Of a stretch of 64,000 nt of DNA, positions 45,908 through 56,887 are shown one piece after another. The notes under the pieces are model-generated. The model was not told where the DNA came from and made no database searches. It saw only the letters and a program-made list of their open reading frames with translations. Where the stretch lies: the NCBI RefSeq assembly GCF_017654505.1, contig NC_054548.1, positions 38,527,545-38,591,544 on the forward strand, in the 5' to 3' direction. This DNA is from Polyodon spathula (taxonomy: Eukaryota; Chordata; Actinopteri; Acipenseriformes; Polyodontidae). Each line of letters begins with the position of its first letter. Position 1 is the stretch's first letter. The position numbers were made by a program, and so were the translations under genes.

Positions 45908-46607
45908 GATCTCTATCACTTCATCCAGTGCACAATGCATGTTGTTTGGTTAAAGTTAGACCAGTTAACTACTAAGCAAAAATCCTTCAAAAACATCCTA
46001 TTTTAGTAAAAAAAAAAAAAAAAACTTATTTAAAAAACACATCTGTATTGACAGAATAATCCTCTAACAATGAAACAGTAGCTTAATAAAGAAAAAAAAA
46101 GAAAGAAATAGGCCATCGATTTTATTCCATGACATTTTACGGAGCTCCTTCTGTGAAATTCACATTTTTATTCAAATTTACTTCAAAGCTTTTGAAGTGA
46201 GCTGCTCTTTGAAGTCTTTATTCGCCATTACAGAACCCCGGCATCTTGTCTGAATAATATTTCATTAGTATCAACAGCTTTCAATTCAGATTTTAAAATG
46301 TTATCAGAAATGGATTCAGGCAAGGCAATTGGGATTACTCTGTCATTGCATTTGCTTTTGCTTATAAGTAATGCCATTAGAATGATCAATTTCCCAAGCC
46401 AAGTTAGGTAGGAGTTTTATTGTGTTCCTGCAGTAGTAACAATGATACAATTACCATACATGGTATGAATCACTCACTTACTAAGCCTGAGACAGCCTGA
46501 CAACTAAGAAGCAATCAAGATGCCATTCAAAGGCAACAGCTTTACACCTTGGAAATCGTCTGAATGCTTTAATGGTGGCTCCATTAAGCAGGTGAAAAAT
46601 AACTATT
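45908..46607. other. Unrecognised sequence, repeat-poor
   Basis: The segment 46100-46420 is complex and free of repeat hallmarks and is a candidate for conserved non-coding DNA, which only comparison with other genomes could show. A poly-A run lies at about 46009-46024. Confidence 0.35.
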
Positions 46608-46622
46608 TAGGTTGTGTGTGTG

Positions 46623-46697
<75 letters not shown>
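46608..46697. repeat. Compound (GT)n(TA)n microsatellite
   Basis: A short GT stretch passes into about 75 bases of TA repeats. Confidence 0.95.
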
Positions 46698-47398
46698 TGC
46701 TTGTTTGGGTATGGCGAAGTGGTGATTGTGGCCTCTGGTCCCATCTGTTAAAGGGAGAAGAAGAAACCCACTGAAAGAGGAACTGATCTGACGATGCCAG
46801 GTCACCAGGGTGGACCGTGACGAAGCCACACCCTTTCCCAACATCAAGGGGACTGGATTAGGATTACAACTGCTATTGTGACGGCAATAGCCAGGTGAGT
46901 TTACCTGATTTATATAGCATACGAGGAAGTGATCAAATTTGAGAGCAATCATTCAGTAATCCCTCCCCCAAATTTCAGCCTAGGCTTCTAAAAGTTATTC
47001 AATGAAGAATGCATATTTGGTAAATGGAAAGCTAAGTCATAAAATATTTGAACTGCCGCTGCCAGTCTTTTTTTTTTTTTTTAATTCTGCAAACATTTTA
47101 ACTGACCCTGACTGAGTGCTGCTACTAGTTGCTAGGGCAACCACATCTTCCCAGCTTCTGTTGACAGTCTATTGGTTGGCTTTTTATTGTGTTTAACTCT
47201 ACCTTCACTTTGCACCGAAATATTTCCATGTAAATAGCTGCAAGGTTTTATAAAATGTTGTGATGACCAGTGGTGTAGTTCTCAATCCAAAAGTACCGGA
47301 ATGCCAACAAAATACAGATTTCTTAAAAAAAATGATAAAAATTCCTGTTGTATTTGTTCATTGAGCTTGAGGTAACATTTAATAGGTAATGCATGTGA
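46698..47398. other. Unclassified sequence with a possible RFX site
   Basis: 46700-46900 is GC-richer and repeat-like but not recognised. GTTGCTAGGGCAAC at 47128-47141 differs by one base from the RFX X-box consensus GTNRCCNNRGYAAC. An inverted CCAAT motif (ATTGG) is at about 47171. No gene is seen next to them. Confidence 0.35.
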
Positions 47399-47843
47399 AC
47401 AGCAGTATCGGTACTGTGCTTCAGTGCGAGAGGTCCCGGGTTCAAGCCCAACCTTCACCTGTGTGTGGATTGCCTCACCCTGTGTAACGCACCTGCCTGT
47501 GGGAAGCGAGATCGCTACATTGGTATCAGAAGTGGACACAGGTACCCCGGCATGCACTTGTCGGACTGTAGCCTGGTGAACAAGTCCGGGGCGGGCTTGA
47601 AGCTGACAGAGGAGCATGTTGCATGTACGGGGGAAGGCAGCAGCAGGGCTGGTAGGTGACGTAATCACATACGGAGACATAAGCATGATATATGCTCCTT
47701 GCAAAGGAGCCACCTCTTTTGGACAGCGGTATCGGCGCTATGCTTCAGTGCGAGAGGTCCCAGGTTCGCACCCACCCTCCGACTGTGTGTGGATTGCCTC
47801 ACCCTGTGTGATGCGCCTGCCTGCGGGAACCGAGATCGCTACA
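47399..47843 (+). mobile_element. Miniature element with tRNA-Pro-like terminal direct repeats
   Basis: Two 121-base direct repeats (47399-47519 and 47723-47843) differ at about 17 positions and flank about 200 bases. Both contain GCTTCAGTGCGAGAGGTCCC then GGTTC, which matches the anticodon-arm to T-arm half of vertebrate tRNA-Pro, with a B-box-like GGTTCAAGCCC (47439) or GGTTCGCACCC (47763). The right copy also has a TTGGACAGCGGTAT A-box-like part. One base after the left repeat, TGGTATCAGAAGTGG (47521-47535) resembles a retrotransposon primer-binding site. The repeats end CTACA, like an LTR end. It could be a very small LTR element (TRIM) or a tRNA-SINE dimer. No coding capacity is present. 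Confidence 0.5.
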
Positions 47844-48951
47844 CATGCGTTTCGCGTGCGACTTTTATAGGCTACTCCTCTAGTCATGCTGCCAGATTGG
47901 CAGTTTTCCAGCCAAATTTGTCTTGTTTTGAAAGCATCTTGTGGGTAAATACTGTCTTTTGTGGTTTAGTTATTTTTATCGTTCTATTCCTTTCGATTAT
48001 GAGGTCATCACCAGTGCAGAGCTTCAATCACAAGGATGTATATGCCCTGTATAGTATATCACGTCCTCCCCCTGTCTTTTTTCAGGAGCTCTGCAGCCAA
48101 TAAAATTACGAATCACAGAAACGCTGTTATTTTTTATTCATTACCAATTTCAGAACTGTATAATTACAGTTGTTTTTCGATTTATTGTTAAAGAATGTAT
48201 CCGCTGATGGTTCTGGATAATTTAATTTTACACGACATTCTGAATACATGTTCAAAAACAAACAAAAAAAAAAACTGTGGTTCTGGTACTGTAAATTGTG
48301 AGAACAAAACAAGCAAAGCAGAGAATTAAATACTTAGTTTATAACATTACTGTGTGTTTTTTTAAATAAATGTGTAGCAGTTATGCTTTTGCAATATATA
48401 TTAAATCTTAAATGTAAGTGCGGTTTTTGACTGCTTTAAAAAACACAATGTGGCTACTTCATCAGCATTTTTACTAAAACAACATTGTCTCATTAAACTT
48501 TAGTACTATAGTTTGTAATAGAAGTTCCTAATGTTCTCTTCATTGCATCACAAGGATAACTTACTGAATCGTACAATTGTGCAGGAATCAAGAGATGTGT
48601 TTGCATTGACTCTGCAAACATTTAAAATACAAGTTACATGCAAGTTATCAGAGACTGAGACTCTGATTCGTGTACCATCAGTAGTGGCACGTAGGAAATC
48701 TGGTTCCTTATGCCTATTTAAATGTATGGAACAGAAAGACTATTTTGATTTTCACACGGAAAAGAGTTCTCTTCATCAGTGATCATGGATCAAAATTACT
48801 CTTAAATTGATTCTTAAGTTAACTCTTAAGTCAAGGTTCTTTAAAGTTCCGGCTTTTCTACATCACTGGTGATAACATAATTTCACGTTCAATGATTGTT
48901 TATAAAATGTGTATTGTGAAGCATGTTATGTAGATAATGATTTACAACCAT
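47844..48951. other. Unrecognised sequence
   Basis: TGCCAGATTGGCAGTTTTCC near 47889 resembles subterminal text of some fish DNA transposons, but no pair of ends was found. No gene recognised. Confidence 0.35.
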
Positions 48952-49076
48952 GGCCAAAAGTTTAGCATCACCTAATTTTAGGCCTGAGACATAATAAATA
49001 ATAACAATAAAAAAACAACTATATGAACAATAATAAAAACAACTATTGAATTAATTTAGATATTTTATTTAAATCG

Positions 49077-49148
<72 letters not shown>

Positions 49149-49357
49149 ACAAAAGTCTACTGGAACCATAATAGTAGTACAGTATTTCATGATAGATCAA
49201 ATGTTTCAATTTTGTCAGTTAACGATATGGAAAACTATAAAGAGGTATGTAATTCAATATGTTAACGTAACATTATTCAGCAGGTTTCAATTGACTTTAT
49301 GAAGCTAAATTAGTTCATTCTATAGGGTGATGCAAAACTTTTAGCCATAGCTCTACA
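48952..49357. mobile_element. Tc1-style miniature element, CAGCTATGGCC family
   Basis: The left end ACAACCATGGCCAAAAGTTT and right end AAAACTTTTAGCCATAGCTC are inverted repeats related to those of 13622-14469. The text TGAAGCTAAATTAGTTCATT next to the right end is shared with that element (14414). An inner (TA)n tract at 49079-49145 is part of this copy. No coding sequence. Confidence 0.7.
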
Positions 49358-50084
49358 TAAAATATTAATGAACATGTTTGGGTTTTTTTTAGATTTCATT
49401 GGTTTGGGGTTGAAGATGTATACATAATAAACAATATAGGTTGATATGCTGCTTGTAATTTCCATATTGACTTTCAAATGTTTTACAGTACATATCATTT
49501 AGTTTCCACTTTGGAAGAAAGTGTGTGACTTGTTTTTAATTGCGTCCAGTTTGGGTTGTTCTGATGTACTCTTTAAATGTACAGTAGACTGTCCTTCAGC
49601 ATACGGTTGAAATCAAACATTATTATATCATTTTTGTGTGCAATGCAACACATGTCACAGCATGAGACAGGGCTTGTTAAAATTTCAGACCAATGATTTG
49701 CACCTTTGCTAGTAAGTACCTGGACACAATAAAAAAAATAATAAAAAATAATTCATAATACATTCATATGTGTTGCACTGTTTATGTGTGTTTCATTTAA
49801 GTTGAAAAAGTCAGTTGAAAATCTTCAGCTAAGTTAAAGTATGTATTTTTTTAGCTAGTCAGATTAGCTAATTTCTTCAAGTCAGTCATAACCCTAGATA
49901 AAGCTGGCTATAAGGGTCATTAAAAATAAACAAATTTAAGTGTTTGCTACAGAATTTTAGTACCATTATATAGTTATTTTATAGTAAACATATTGAAATA
50001 TAGTTGAAATATCAGCATCAGTAAGTGAGCACTACAAATATTGATATAAACTATAAGCATAACTATATTAAATATTGCTATATG
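49358..50084. other. Unrecognised AT-rich sequence
   Basis: No gene or element recognised. Confidence 0.4.
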
Positions 50085-50173
<89 letters not shown>

Positions 50174-50194
50174 GACACACACACACACACACAC
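50085..50194. repeat. Compound (AT)n(AC)n microsatellite
   Basis: AT repeats to 50170, then GTAG and AC repeats to 50194. Confidence 0.96.
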
Positions 50195-51267
50195 AATTCT
50201 GGATTACTATTTATTTACTTATCAGCTATTTATTCAAAAGACATGTTATGTCATTTAGGTTTGTTTAATATTTTGCAGGACATTTTATGGCTGAGGTATG
50301 TGCCCGTTTCTCACTTTTTTAACCATACTTTGCAGTTGAAGGTGAGGATTGCTTTTTCAAGTTGGTGAAGACATGAATTTAGCTATTTAGAATATGGAAT
50401 CAAAATGGATCGGTTCATGTCATAAATGGAGTTTGTTTGTTTTTTGGCATAAATACATACAACCCATGCTCCTATCACCTAATAGCTACTCAGTAATCCA
50501 TGATATTAGAAGACATTCAGGTAGAGGGCACCTTTCATTTGAAAGGAACATCTAACTTTATTATACTAGTATTTACATGCATTAAAGGAGTTATCAGAAA
50601 CATATGCCCTGTAGAGAGAGATTAATGCAGGCTGCTACTCATTAAAAACTGCACATTGTTAATTACAAAAGTAATACTGTAAAAGTTTGAAATTAAGTGC
50701 AAGCAGTGGTTAAGAGACCACAGGGTCATACTAGTGAACTTTAAAGAAATTACATTTTAACTAGATATGCAATCAACTAAACAGTTTGCATTGTTCAGAG
50801 CCACATTAATAATCTTTAATTAACTTGTTGATTGTCGGTGCATGATAATGCAAATCCCTTTATTCCCAGCGCTGGTAAGAGTTTTGCTGAATGTAAGACT
50901 CAGAATATAAGGGTAGGATTTTATTAAGAAGGAATGTTTAATCAAAACGAAAGCAGCTGTTTAATTTGTAATGCCATGTAAGGCAGATCAAGTGATAACA
51001 AATAATACCTGTTAACAGATGTTCTTTTCTGTATGTGTTCACTGTGTTCAGCCATGTTTTTTGCATTCTTCATGTATAGAGCACTCAGTTCATAAAAATA
51101 AATTAAAAGATTCCTGCAAAAAAAAGTGAAAGGAATTTTACCAGGGGAAGGGTAAAAGTGTCAATGAATGCATCTAGTTTGGCTCAAGAGCCGCCCAAAA
51201 TTGAGGATAGACCTTAGAAATCAATCAGACATGGTTGAAGACCAAGGTCCATTGACCTTCCTGAAAG
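50195..51267. other. Repeat-poor sequence with octamer-type motif
   Basis: 50570-50900 has no repeat hallmarks and contains TTTAATTAA (about 50817) and the POU octamer ATGCAAAT (about 50849). It is a possible enhancer-like conserved element, but this rests on short motifs only. No gene seen. Confidence 0.3.
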
Positions 51268-52015
51268 TAAGGGCACTTTTACACCTAGTTCCCTTGCAAG
51301 TGATTCCAATCATGGTTCACTTGCAAACAAGCACTTTTTTTTTTTTCAAGTTTCCTTCGGTTCGATGCACACCAAAGAAATTCAAGTGAACTTGAGTTTG
51401 TGTCAGTGAATTTAAATGAGTTTGTTTGGTTCACTTGCAGCCTCATCCAGGCCACAGTTCTAGTGGTTTCACATTGCACTTTTCCAAATACACTCAGCTC
51501 TTTTGTTGATTACTAGAGCCGAAGTTCCCTCTGGAAAAACTTTTCCCATCATGCCCAATTTTGGAGAATACTTTACATGCTGGTATTTGTGTAATGTCAT
51601 TGAATAGCTCTCAGCTGCCCCAGTTTATAAATCAGCCCCATAGTATTTTTATCTACTGTTGTGTACATGTTACATTATAGTGTCTTGTCTGGTGTGTGTG
51701 TTTTAGACAAGCCCTGCGTTGTGTATGTGTGACAAAGGGAGACACTTTCCTTGGTGCTTGCTCAAGTATGCCATTTCCACAATTTGCTTCACTGTTTGGA
51801 GCAGTTTGTTTCCAAGTGCAGTGGAATATGTTTGGATTCACATTGCAATTTGTTGAAATGGAACAAAGTGGCAAATGTACCGAGTCCACTTCCAGGCGAA
51901 CCGAGACCACCATTTTAGGTGATCTCGATGGATTTTGGTTTGATGCACTTCCTGGTGCGATTATGTGGTTCACAGAGGTTTCAAATTTACAGTATCTCCA
52001 AGTGAACCAAACCAC
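51268..52015. repeat. Probable non-autonomous DNA element with AAGTGAACC-type motifs
   Basis: It begins GGGCACTTTTACACCTAGTT and contains repeated GGTTCACTTGCA / AAGTGAACC words (near 51316, 51384, 51430 and 52000), a texture common in fish DNA-transposon derivatives. The overlapping frames on both strands at 51653-52094 are by-products. A clear right terminal repeat was not found. Confidence 0.35.
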
Positions 52016-52818
52016 ACTTCAATCTGTATCAAACAAACAAGATACATTTGTAAAGGAGGCATCGGGTACAAGTAGAAAGAACACGGATTTCTGAAAAGCA
52101 AGTCCTCTGTTTAATGAGAGTGGATTAAAGCCCTGTGAATTAGTGAATGGGGTTTTTAGCCTTGCCCCCACTTTAACTTTGGTCTTCAAACTGTATACCA
52201 AGGAAATAGCTTGTTTTAATGAATGGTAAGTGAATGTTTTTTCAAAACTATCATTTCGTTTTTTTTTTTTTTTTTTTTTTAATCAAAAGCCATATTCTAA
52301 ATTTGTAAATGAATGCATTGATACAAAATAATTAATTGTATCTGTTAACTGTAGTTATAAGAACTGTTGCTATTTTCTTGTGATGTATCCATATTCCACA
52401 ACACTGCACATTTTCTTCATCCATCAATATCAGATGATTCATGCAGTTCATAATTCAGATATTTATTTGACTAAAAAGCAGACATACTGTACACACGAGT
52501 GACCATACACAACTCTGATGACCAAGCTAACACAACCAACTAACTAAAAAGCAACAGTGCTACATGTATATCAAGTGCACTTGCAGCATACACTAATGTA
52601 AATAACTGCAATATAAATTACAAGTATCCACACTGTATGATTTTCACAGCTACTACACAGATACTGCTGTTTATAAGAAAATAAATAAATAAATACCAGG
52701 TGCAGTTGCCTGAAATTTAGATTGTAAGCAGAACCAGCCAACAGTAAAAGGGTGGGCTTAGTTGTTTGTAGATATCTAGAACAACCTGTATGGTTTTCAC
52801 TCTTAAATCTCTCTTAAG
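52016..52818. other. Unrecognised AT-rich sequence
   Basis: Contains a poly-T run at 52259-52280 and an (AAAT)n-like tract near 52680-52696. No gene recognised. Confidence 0.4.
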
Positions 52819-52900
52819 TATAAAAGCAGCAGCTTTGAGCTTATGATTTAGTTGCAATTTTAGTGAACAGCATGAGCAACACTTGGCTTTTGAAGGTAAG
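52819..52900 (+). promoter_or_regulatory. Possible core promoter and first exon
   Basis: TATAAAAG at 52819-52826 is followed 53 bases later by an ATG (52872) that opens eight codons reading MSNTWLLK and runs into AAG-GTAAGA (52893-52901), a perfect splice-donor consensus. The TATA-to-ATG distance would suit a short 5' leader. It is an ordered set of motifs, but each can occur by chance. Confidence 0.2.
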
Positions 52901-53244
52901 ACATTTCATTGGCAGGATATCCTCAACTATTTCACCCTTAATAATATGGGTTAACACATGGAAGCTGCTACATCTAGATTTCTGCACCTTTAAATCAGAA
53001 ATTCCTTTCTAGACATGTACGGAGCACAGCTGGAAATTGCAGATAAAGACAGGTTCTTATGAAGGCAGCTGAGCCCCTGCCCCCTGGTCCCTTAAAATGT
53101 GCTGAAAAGGCTGCACACAGAGTCTCTAGCAGTTTTAATGAGATTAGAAATAGCCTGCAGGGAAGTGCCCAAATGATGCCAACTACTGCAGTTTTGGAGT
53201 TCAGAAAGACACGAGGCAAGCGCCTGGGAAAATTAAAAAAATAA
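52872..53244 (+). CDS. Hypothetical two-exon small protein, weak
   Basis: If the donor at 52896 joined to an AG at 53051-53052, the frame would continue through KAAEPLPPGPLKCAEKAAHR and end RKTRGKRLGKLKK-stop at 53244. That gives about 71 residues, basic at the C-terminus with a Gly-Lys-Arg. That acceptor has a poor pyrimidine tract. The better-looking acceptor at 53011-53012 would give only about 27 residues. I do not recognise the protein. It may be chance, an old exon or part of a non-coding transcript. Confidence 0.12.
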
Positions 53245-53249
53245 CACAA

Positions 53250-54147
53250 TTACCTGTAATTGTTTCTTCTGCCAGAATGGTCAGCTGGGTTGGCAAAAAC
53301 ATTATTTCAGAGTTATTGTTTAGCTAATCCCTTTATTTAGATGTTTTTTTTTCTGTTTGGTCATTTATATAGTCTATGAACATTTTAGGAACCATGCTCT
53401 TGTGTCTGTAGAAGACAAATGGGGGGGGGGGGGGGGGGGGTAATTATTATTTGCTTGTTTAATTTAGTGTCTTTAGCTGCACAAATATGAGTCAACGCAG
53501 GCCACCATAGTAAATTGTTGTATGTCTCATGTTTTCTCTGATGTTTCTGTTTTGACGGAATCACACAGAAAATATGCATATATTTGGTAGATTTTGGGGT
53601 CAAGCTAATAATATTAACATGGAATATTCATGTTGTGGACTACATCCTGAGCTATTTGTTATTTATACGCACACTTTCCTGCAAGTAAGAGCTTTTTTGA
53701 TGATCTCTAATGGTGTTTAGTTTTACATCACTGAAGGATTTTCCTTTGGACATAAAAGCATGAGCATAAAAACAAGCCTGTTCTCTCTAAATATACATTG
53801 TCTTAAACATGGTCAGTCTTGATTGTGAGATTAAAAAAAAAAAAAAAAGGCATGTCAAAGTTTCTATAATATTGAAAAAAATATTGAATAATGGTGTAAA
53901 ATATAAGTAAAATTACTTCAGTAAGAAAACACATATATAATTCATATATAGTTCCAGTCTTAAGAACAAATTTGCCTTAGTCATGTTTTTAGCAGCTGTT
54001 ACAGGTTTGGTATTTGACAAATTCTTCTTTAGGCAGAAAATATACGTGTTTTCATATTATGTAATTTTCTTAAACAGGGCTGATTATATGACTAGTCAGA
54101 TTACAGAAAGCAGGCTGCTGGTGTATTTGACTAGTATCATATTGTAC
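53250..54147. other. Unrecognised sequence with poly-G and poly-A
   Basis: A run of 20 G residues at 53421-53440 and a poly-A run at 53833-53848. No gene recognised. Confidence 0.45.
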
Positions 54148-54152
54148 CTGAC

Positions 54153-54624
54153 TATGGCAAGTATGGCTTGAGGGTGACACTAGACCAGGAAGGCAAAGGA
54201 CACAGTACTGCGAGTGCAGCACTGATGTTCGTGTTTATTGTAAATTATAAATAAAAAGGTTGAACACAAAACGAAACACTGATACAAAATAAACGGCACG
54301 ATGGACAAAAGAAACAGACAAACAAACACAGAAACATGTATTGTGCTGGTCCTTCCAGCAAGAGTAGGAATTGTTTACTTTCCTTATATTTATTTCTCCC
54401 TTCTCTCTCTTCTGTTCTCTCCTCTGAACACCCAACCCAGAGTGAAAGATTTGTGCCTGTTTTATGCAGCTGTGCCGGGACTCAATTGAATCAGCCATTC
54501 AATTTAGTCTGCATGTGAACTATTTGTGAAACACCTGTGCCCAAATACAAATATAGCTTTTAAATCACCTGTGCTACATAACCCAAACATAGAATACACA
54601 CAGGGGCAGGTGTACCCTGCCACA
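54153..54624 (-). mobile_element. Solo LTR, TGTGGCAGGG type
   Basis: On the minus strand it starts TGTGGCAGGGTACACCTGCC at 54624 and ends ...CTTGCCATA at 54153, flanked by CTGAC (54148-54152) and CAGAC (54625-54629), four of five bases alike. A CATAAAA TATA-like box (around 54461-54467) and an AATAAACACGAAC polyadenylation-type signal (around 54230-54242) are in the right order. It shares internal text with 23736-24181 and 21779-22999 (for example the ATACAAATATA segment). The 54235-54518 frames on both strands are by-products. Confidence 0.75.
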
Positions 54625-54629
54625 CAGAC

Positions 54630-55654
54630 CCGGAAACAGTAAAACATGTATAGCTTCTATTTAACTGCAATATAATTCATAAGTATATGAGTGGTGTTAG
54701 TAGCATCAAGTTTAACCTAAATGTATGTTTTATAGGGATTTCCTTTTGAAGTTAAAGGGAATTCCTTTTGATTGCCTTAAACAAGCCTCATGCGAGTGTA
54801 CTGATATTTTGTTTAAGAACTGCAGAGGCAGTCGGGTTCAGTGTTCTCCATTTAGATCTTTCAAAACAAATAAAATGTGTAATCCACACTCATCTTGTAC
54901 ATCTGTCGACTCGTCAATGTGACCACAGACAAGCAACCAGACTGTTTTACCAATTCCATAATCTCCTGTTTGTGGTACTTTGCAACTTTAGATAAGTATT
55001 CATGTCTCAGCTGGGCTGATGAAGGAATCGCTCTACCATTTGCTACACTATCTGAAGAATTTCCGTAACTTTTATCAAAAGGGATATTTGGCCAAACAAA
55101 TGCCTCTGTCAGGTCACAATTGAATAAGTGGACTTTTGGAATATGAAATTCACTGTCTTTTGTTTCTTTGCAAGTAAAGCAGTCACAGTAAATCTGTTAT
55201 TGTAATTTTTATAGAGCTACATATTATTAGGCTCTGTTATTATCATTTACATTAGCCAGGATGTTGAACAATCACTTTTGTTTTTGCATTTTGCATTAAA
55301 ATAAAACATTAAACCCTTTACTGCACAGAACAAACATTCTGGGTTTTACCACTGCAAATTAAAATTGCATTCTAGGAAACATTGCTTTTGCTTTTTAGTA
55401 AGTAACACCAGAGAAATGAAACCTGCTGAGCTCAGCGTCCCTTAAAATAAATTTTGATCAGCCTTTTCAGCTGGGTATAAAACCCACACTCCTTGGCTGC
55501 ATTGATGCTCAGCAAAACTATTTGCTTTTCTATGGGCTTATGCAGTTGGTTGACTCACCTCTCATAGACAAAATAATTAGATATTATGATGTTGGTAAAT
55601 CATTTGCCCATGATCTTCCAACCAAGATGCCAGATATTTTTCTTAAAAGATGCT
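54630..55654. other. Unrecognised sequence
   Basis: No gene or element recognised. The frames at 54725-54995 lack motifs. Confidence 0.4.
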
Positions 55655-55796
55655 TTTTGTACCCAGTAACAGCTGGGTGAAATGGCACAGAAAGGTGATT
55701 TAACCCAACTAAGATCATGCTGTAAATGGCTTTGTTGGAATTGGAATGCATGATCTCCTGACTCAAGACACTTGATCTTACCACTGGGCTACTTTT
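55655..55796 (-). mobile_element. tRNA-derived SINE fragment
   Basis: On the minus strand GTAGCCCAGTGGTAAGATC fits a tRNA-type A box. It is followed by GAGTCAGGAGATCATGCATT and a degenerate B box, then CCAACAAAGCC, and a tail with CACCCAGCTGTTACTGGGTA. This is the order of fish tRNA-SINEs. It is 3'-truncated or diverged after the CTGGGTAC-type text. Confidence 0.6.
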
Positions 55797-55799
55797 CCT

Positions 55800-56500
55800 T
55801 TTGACCAGGGATCAGTCCTAATTTCTGAATGAACATGAATGGCTTATTCTACCACAATAAAAAAAGAACCAGAAATTAATATCCCTGGCTTTAAAGGGTA
55901 AATTAAATATTTGGCTTGTGCTATAACCTCTTGGAGGTAACAAATAGGGGGCCCTATTCATTTTTAAGATTGCTTGAAGTTCTGTTTTTTGAAGAGTGAT
56001 TGTAAACACTCTGTTATGCTAAACAGTGCTTTGAAAAAACTGAATAAACTACAGTAATAAACCCTCTCTAAAGTAGCATTGAAATGGTTGCTTCATTAAT
56101 CATTTATTAACAGTACTTAATACACATTCCTTAAAATAGTTTCTTAAATAAGACCTAGTGTTTCAATATCTTGAGTCTCCCCAATAGCTGTAATTATGTC
56201 CCATAATGAACATATTGTGTGTCTATGTATATACTATAAATGCCTTAAATTGTGTAATTGAACAATAATATACACTTGTGAAATTACACACTGCTAAGTG
56301 TATTGCCCCACATAACACCAATGCACAACTTGAAGTGTTATTGCAATTATAACATTTCAGAGAAGAAAAACTGCAAGTGACGAGGCTAAAACTCAACAAA
56401 AAATATTGCACATATTGGGGCTGTTGTAAGGATACATGCAAAGTGATTTGTGGCTGCAAAGCACCCATATTGCGGTCAGAATTTGCATTTCGCACATCGT
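55800..56500. other. Unrecognised AT-rich sequence
   Basis: No gene or element recognised. Confidence 0.4.
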
Positions 56501-56501
56501 G

Positions 56502-56709
56502 CCCTTATGGAAAAACCATGTATTTTAATATATGGTAAAAAAGTATGATCCTTATATTTTTCATATATAGTAGTCTGTAATCCATATAAAATAAATATAT
56601 GGATATTTAAAAAGAGAGATATATAAAAATGGGGCCAATTTCTATATATGAAAAGTATAAGAATCATACTGTTTTACCATATAAAAAATATATATTTGTT
56701 CCATAAGGG
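56502..56709. mobile_element. Foldback miniature element, CCCTTATGGAA ends
   Basis: CCCTTATGGAA at 56502 and TTCCATAAGGG ending at 56709 are exact over the outer nine or more bases. The complementarity continues inwards (ATGGTAAAA-AGTATGATC on the left, GAATCATACTGTTTTACCAT on the right), so most of the 208 bases fold on themselves. No coding sequence. Confidence 0.8.
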
Positions 56710-56887
56710 TGTTTAGCAGCCCATAAAGTAGGATTTTAGAGGCCACTAAAAATGTTCACCTGCAGTTCTGCACCCGCTATTAAACTAGAACTTTGCCATC
56801 ATGAATCTATTTAAATGATACTGAAATGTATTCAAATGAAGAAAAGAGCATAGAATTGGGCGGGGATCTGGAATACTAAAAAATCAA

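Noticed and set aside
47282..47713. 143-codon minus-strand and 134-codon plus-strand frames around the tRNA-like element
   Set aside because: They read through the paired tRNA-Pro-like repeats; length comes from GC-richer composition, not from a protein domain.
47709..47781. A functional tRNA-Pro gene
   Set aside because: The T-arm half matches, but the 5' acceptor side does not pair with the 3' side and the D arm is degraded, so it is tRNA-derived, not a gene.
51653..52094. 120- and 132-codon frames on opposite strands
   Set aside because: Both run through a repeat-like DNA element with AAGTGAACC words; neither has a domain.
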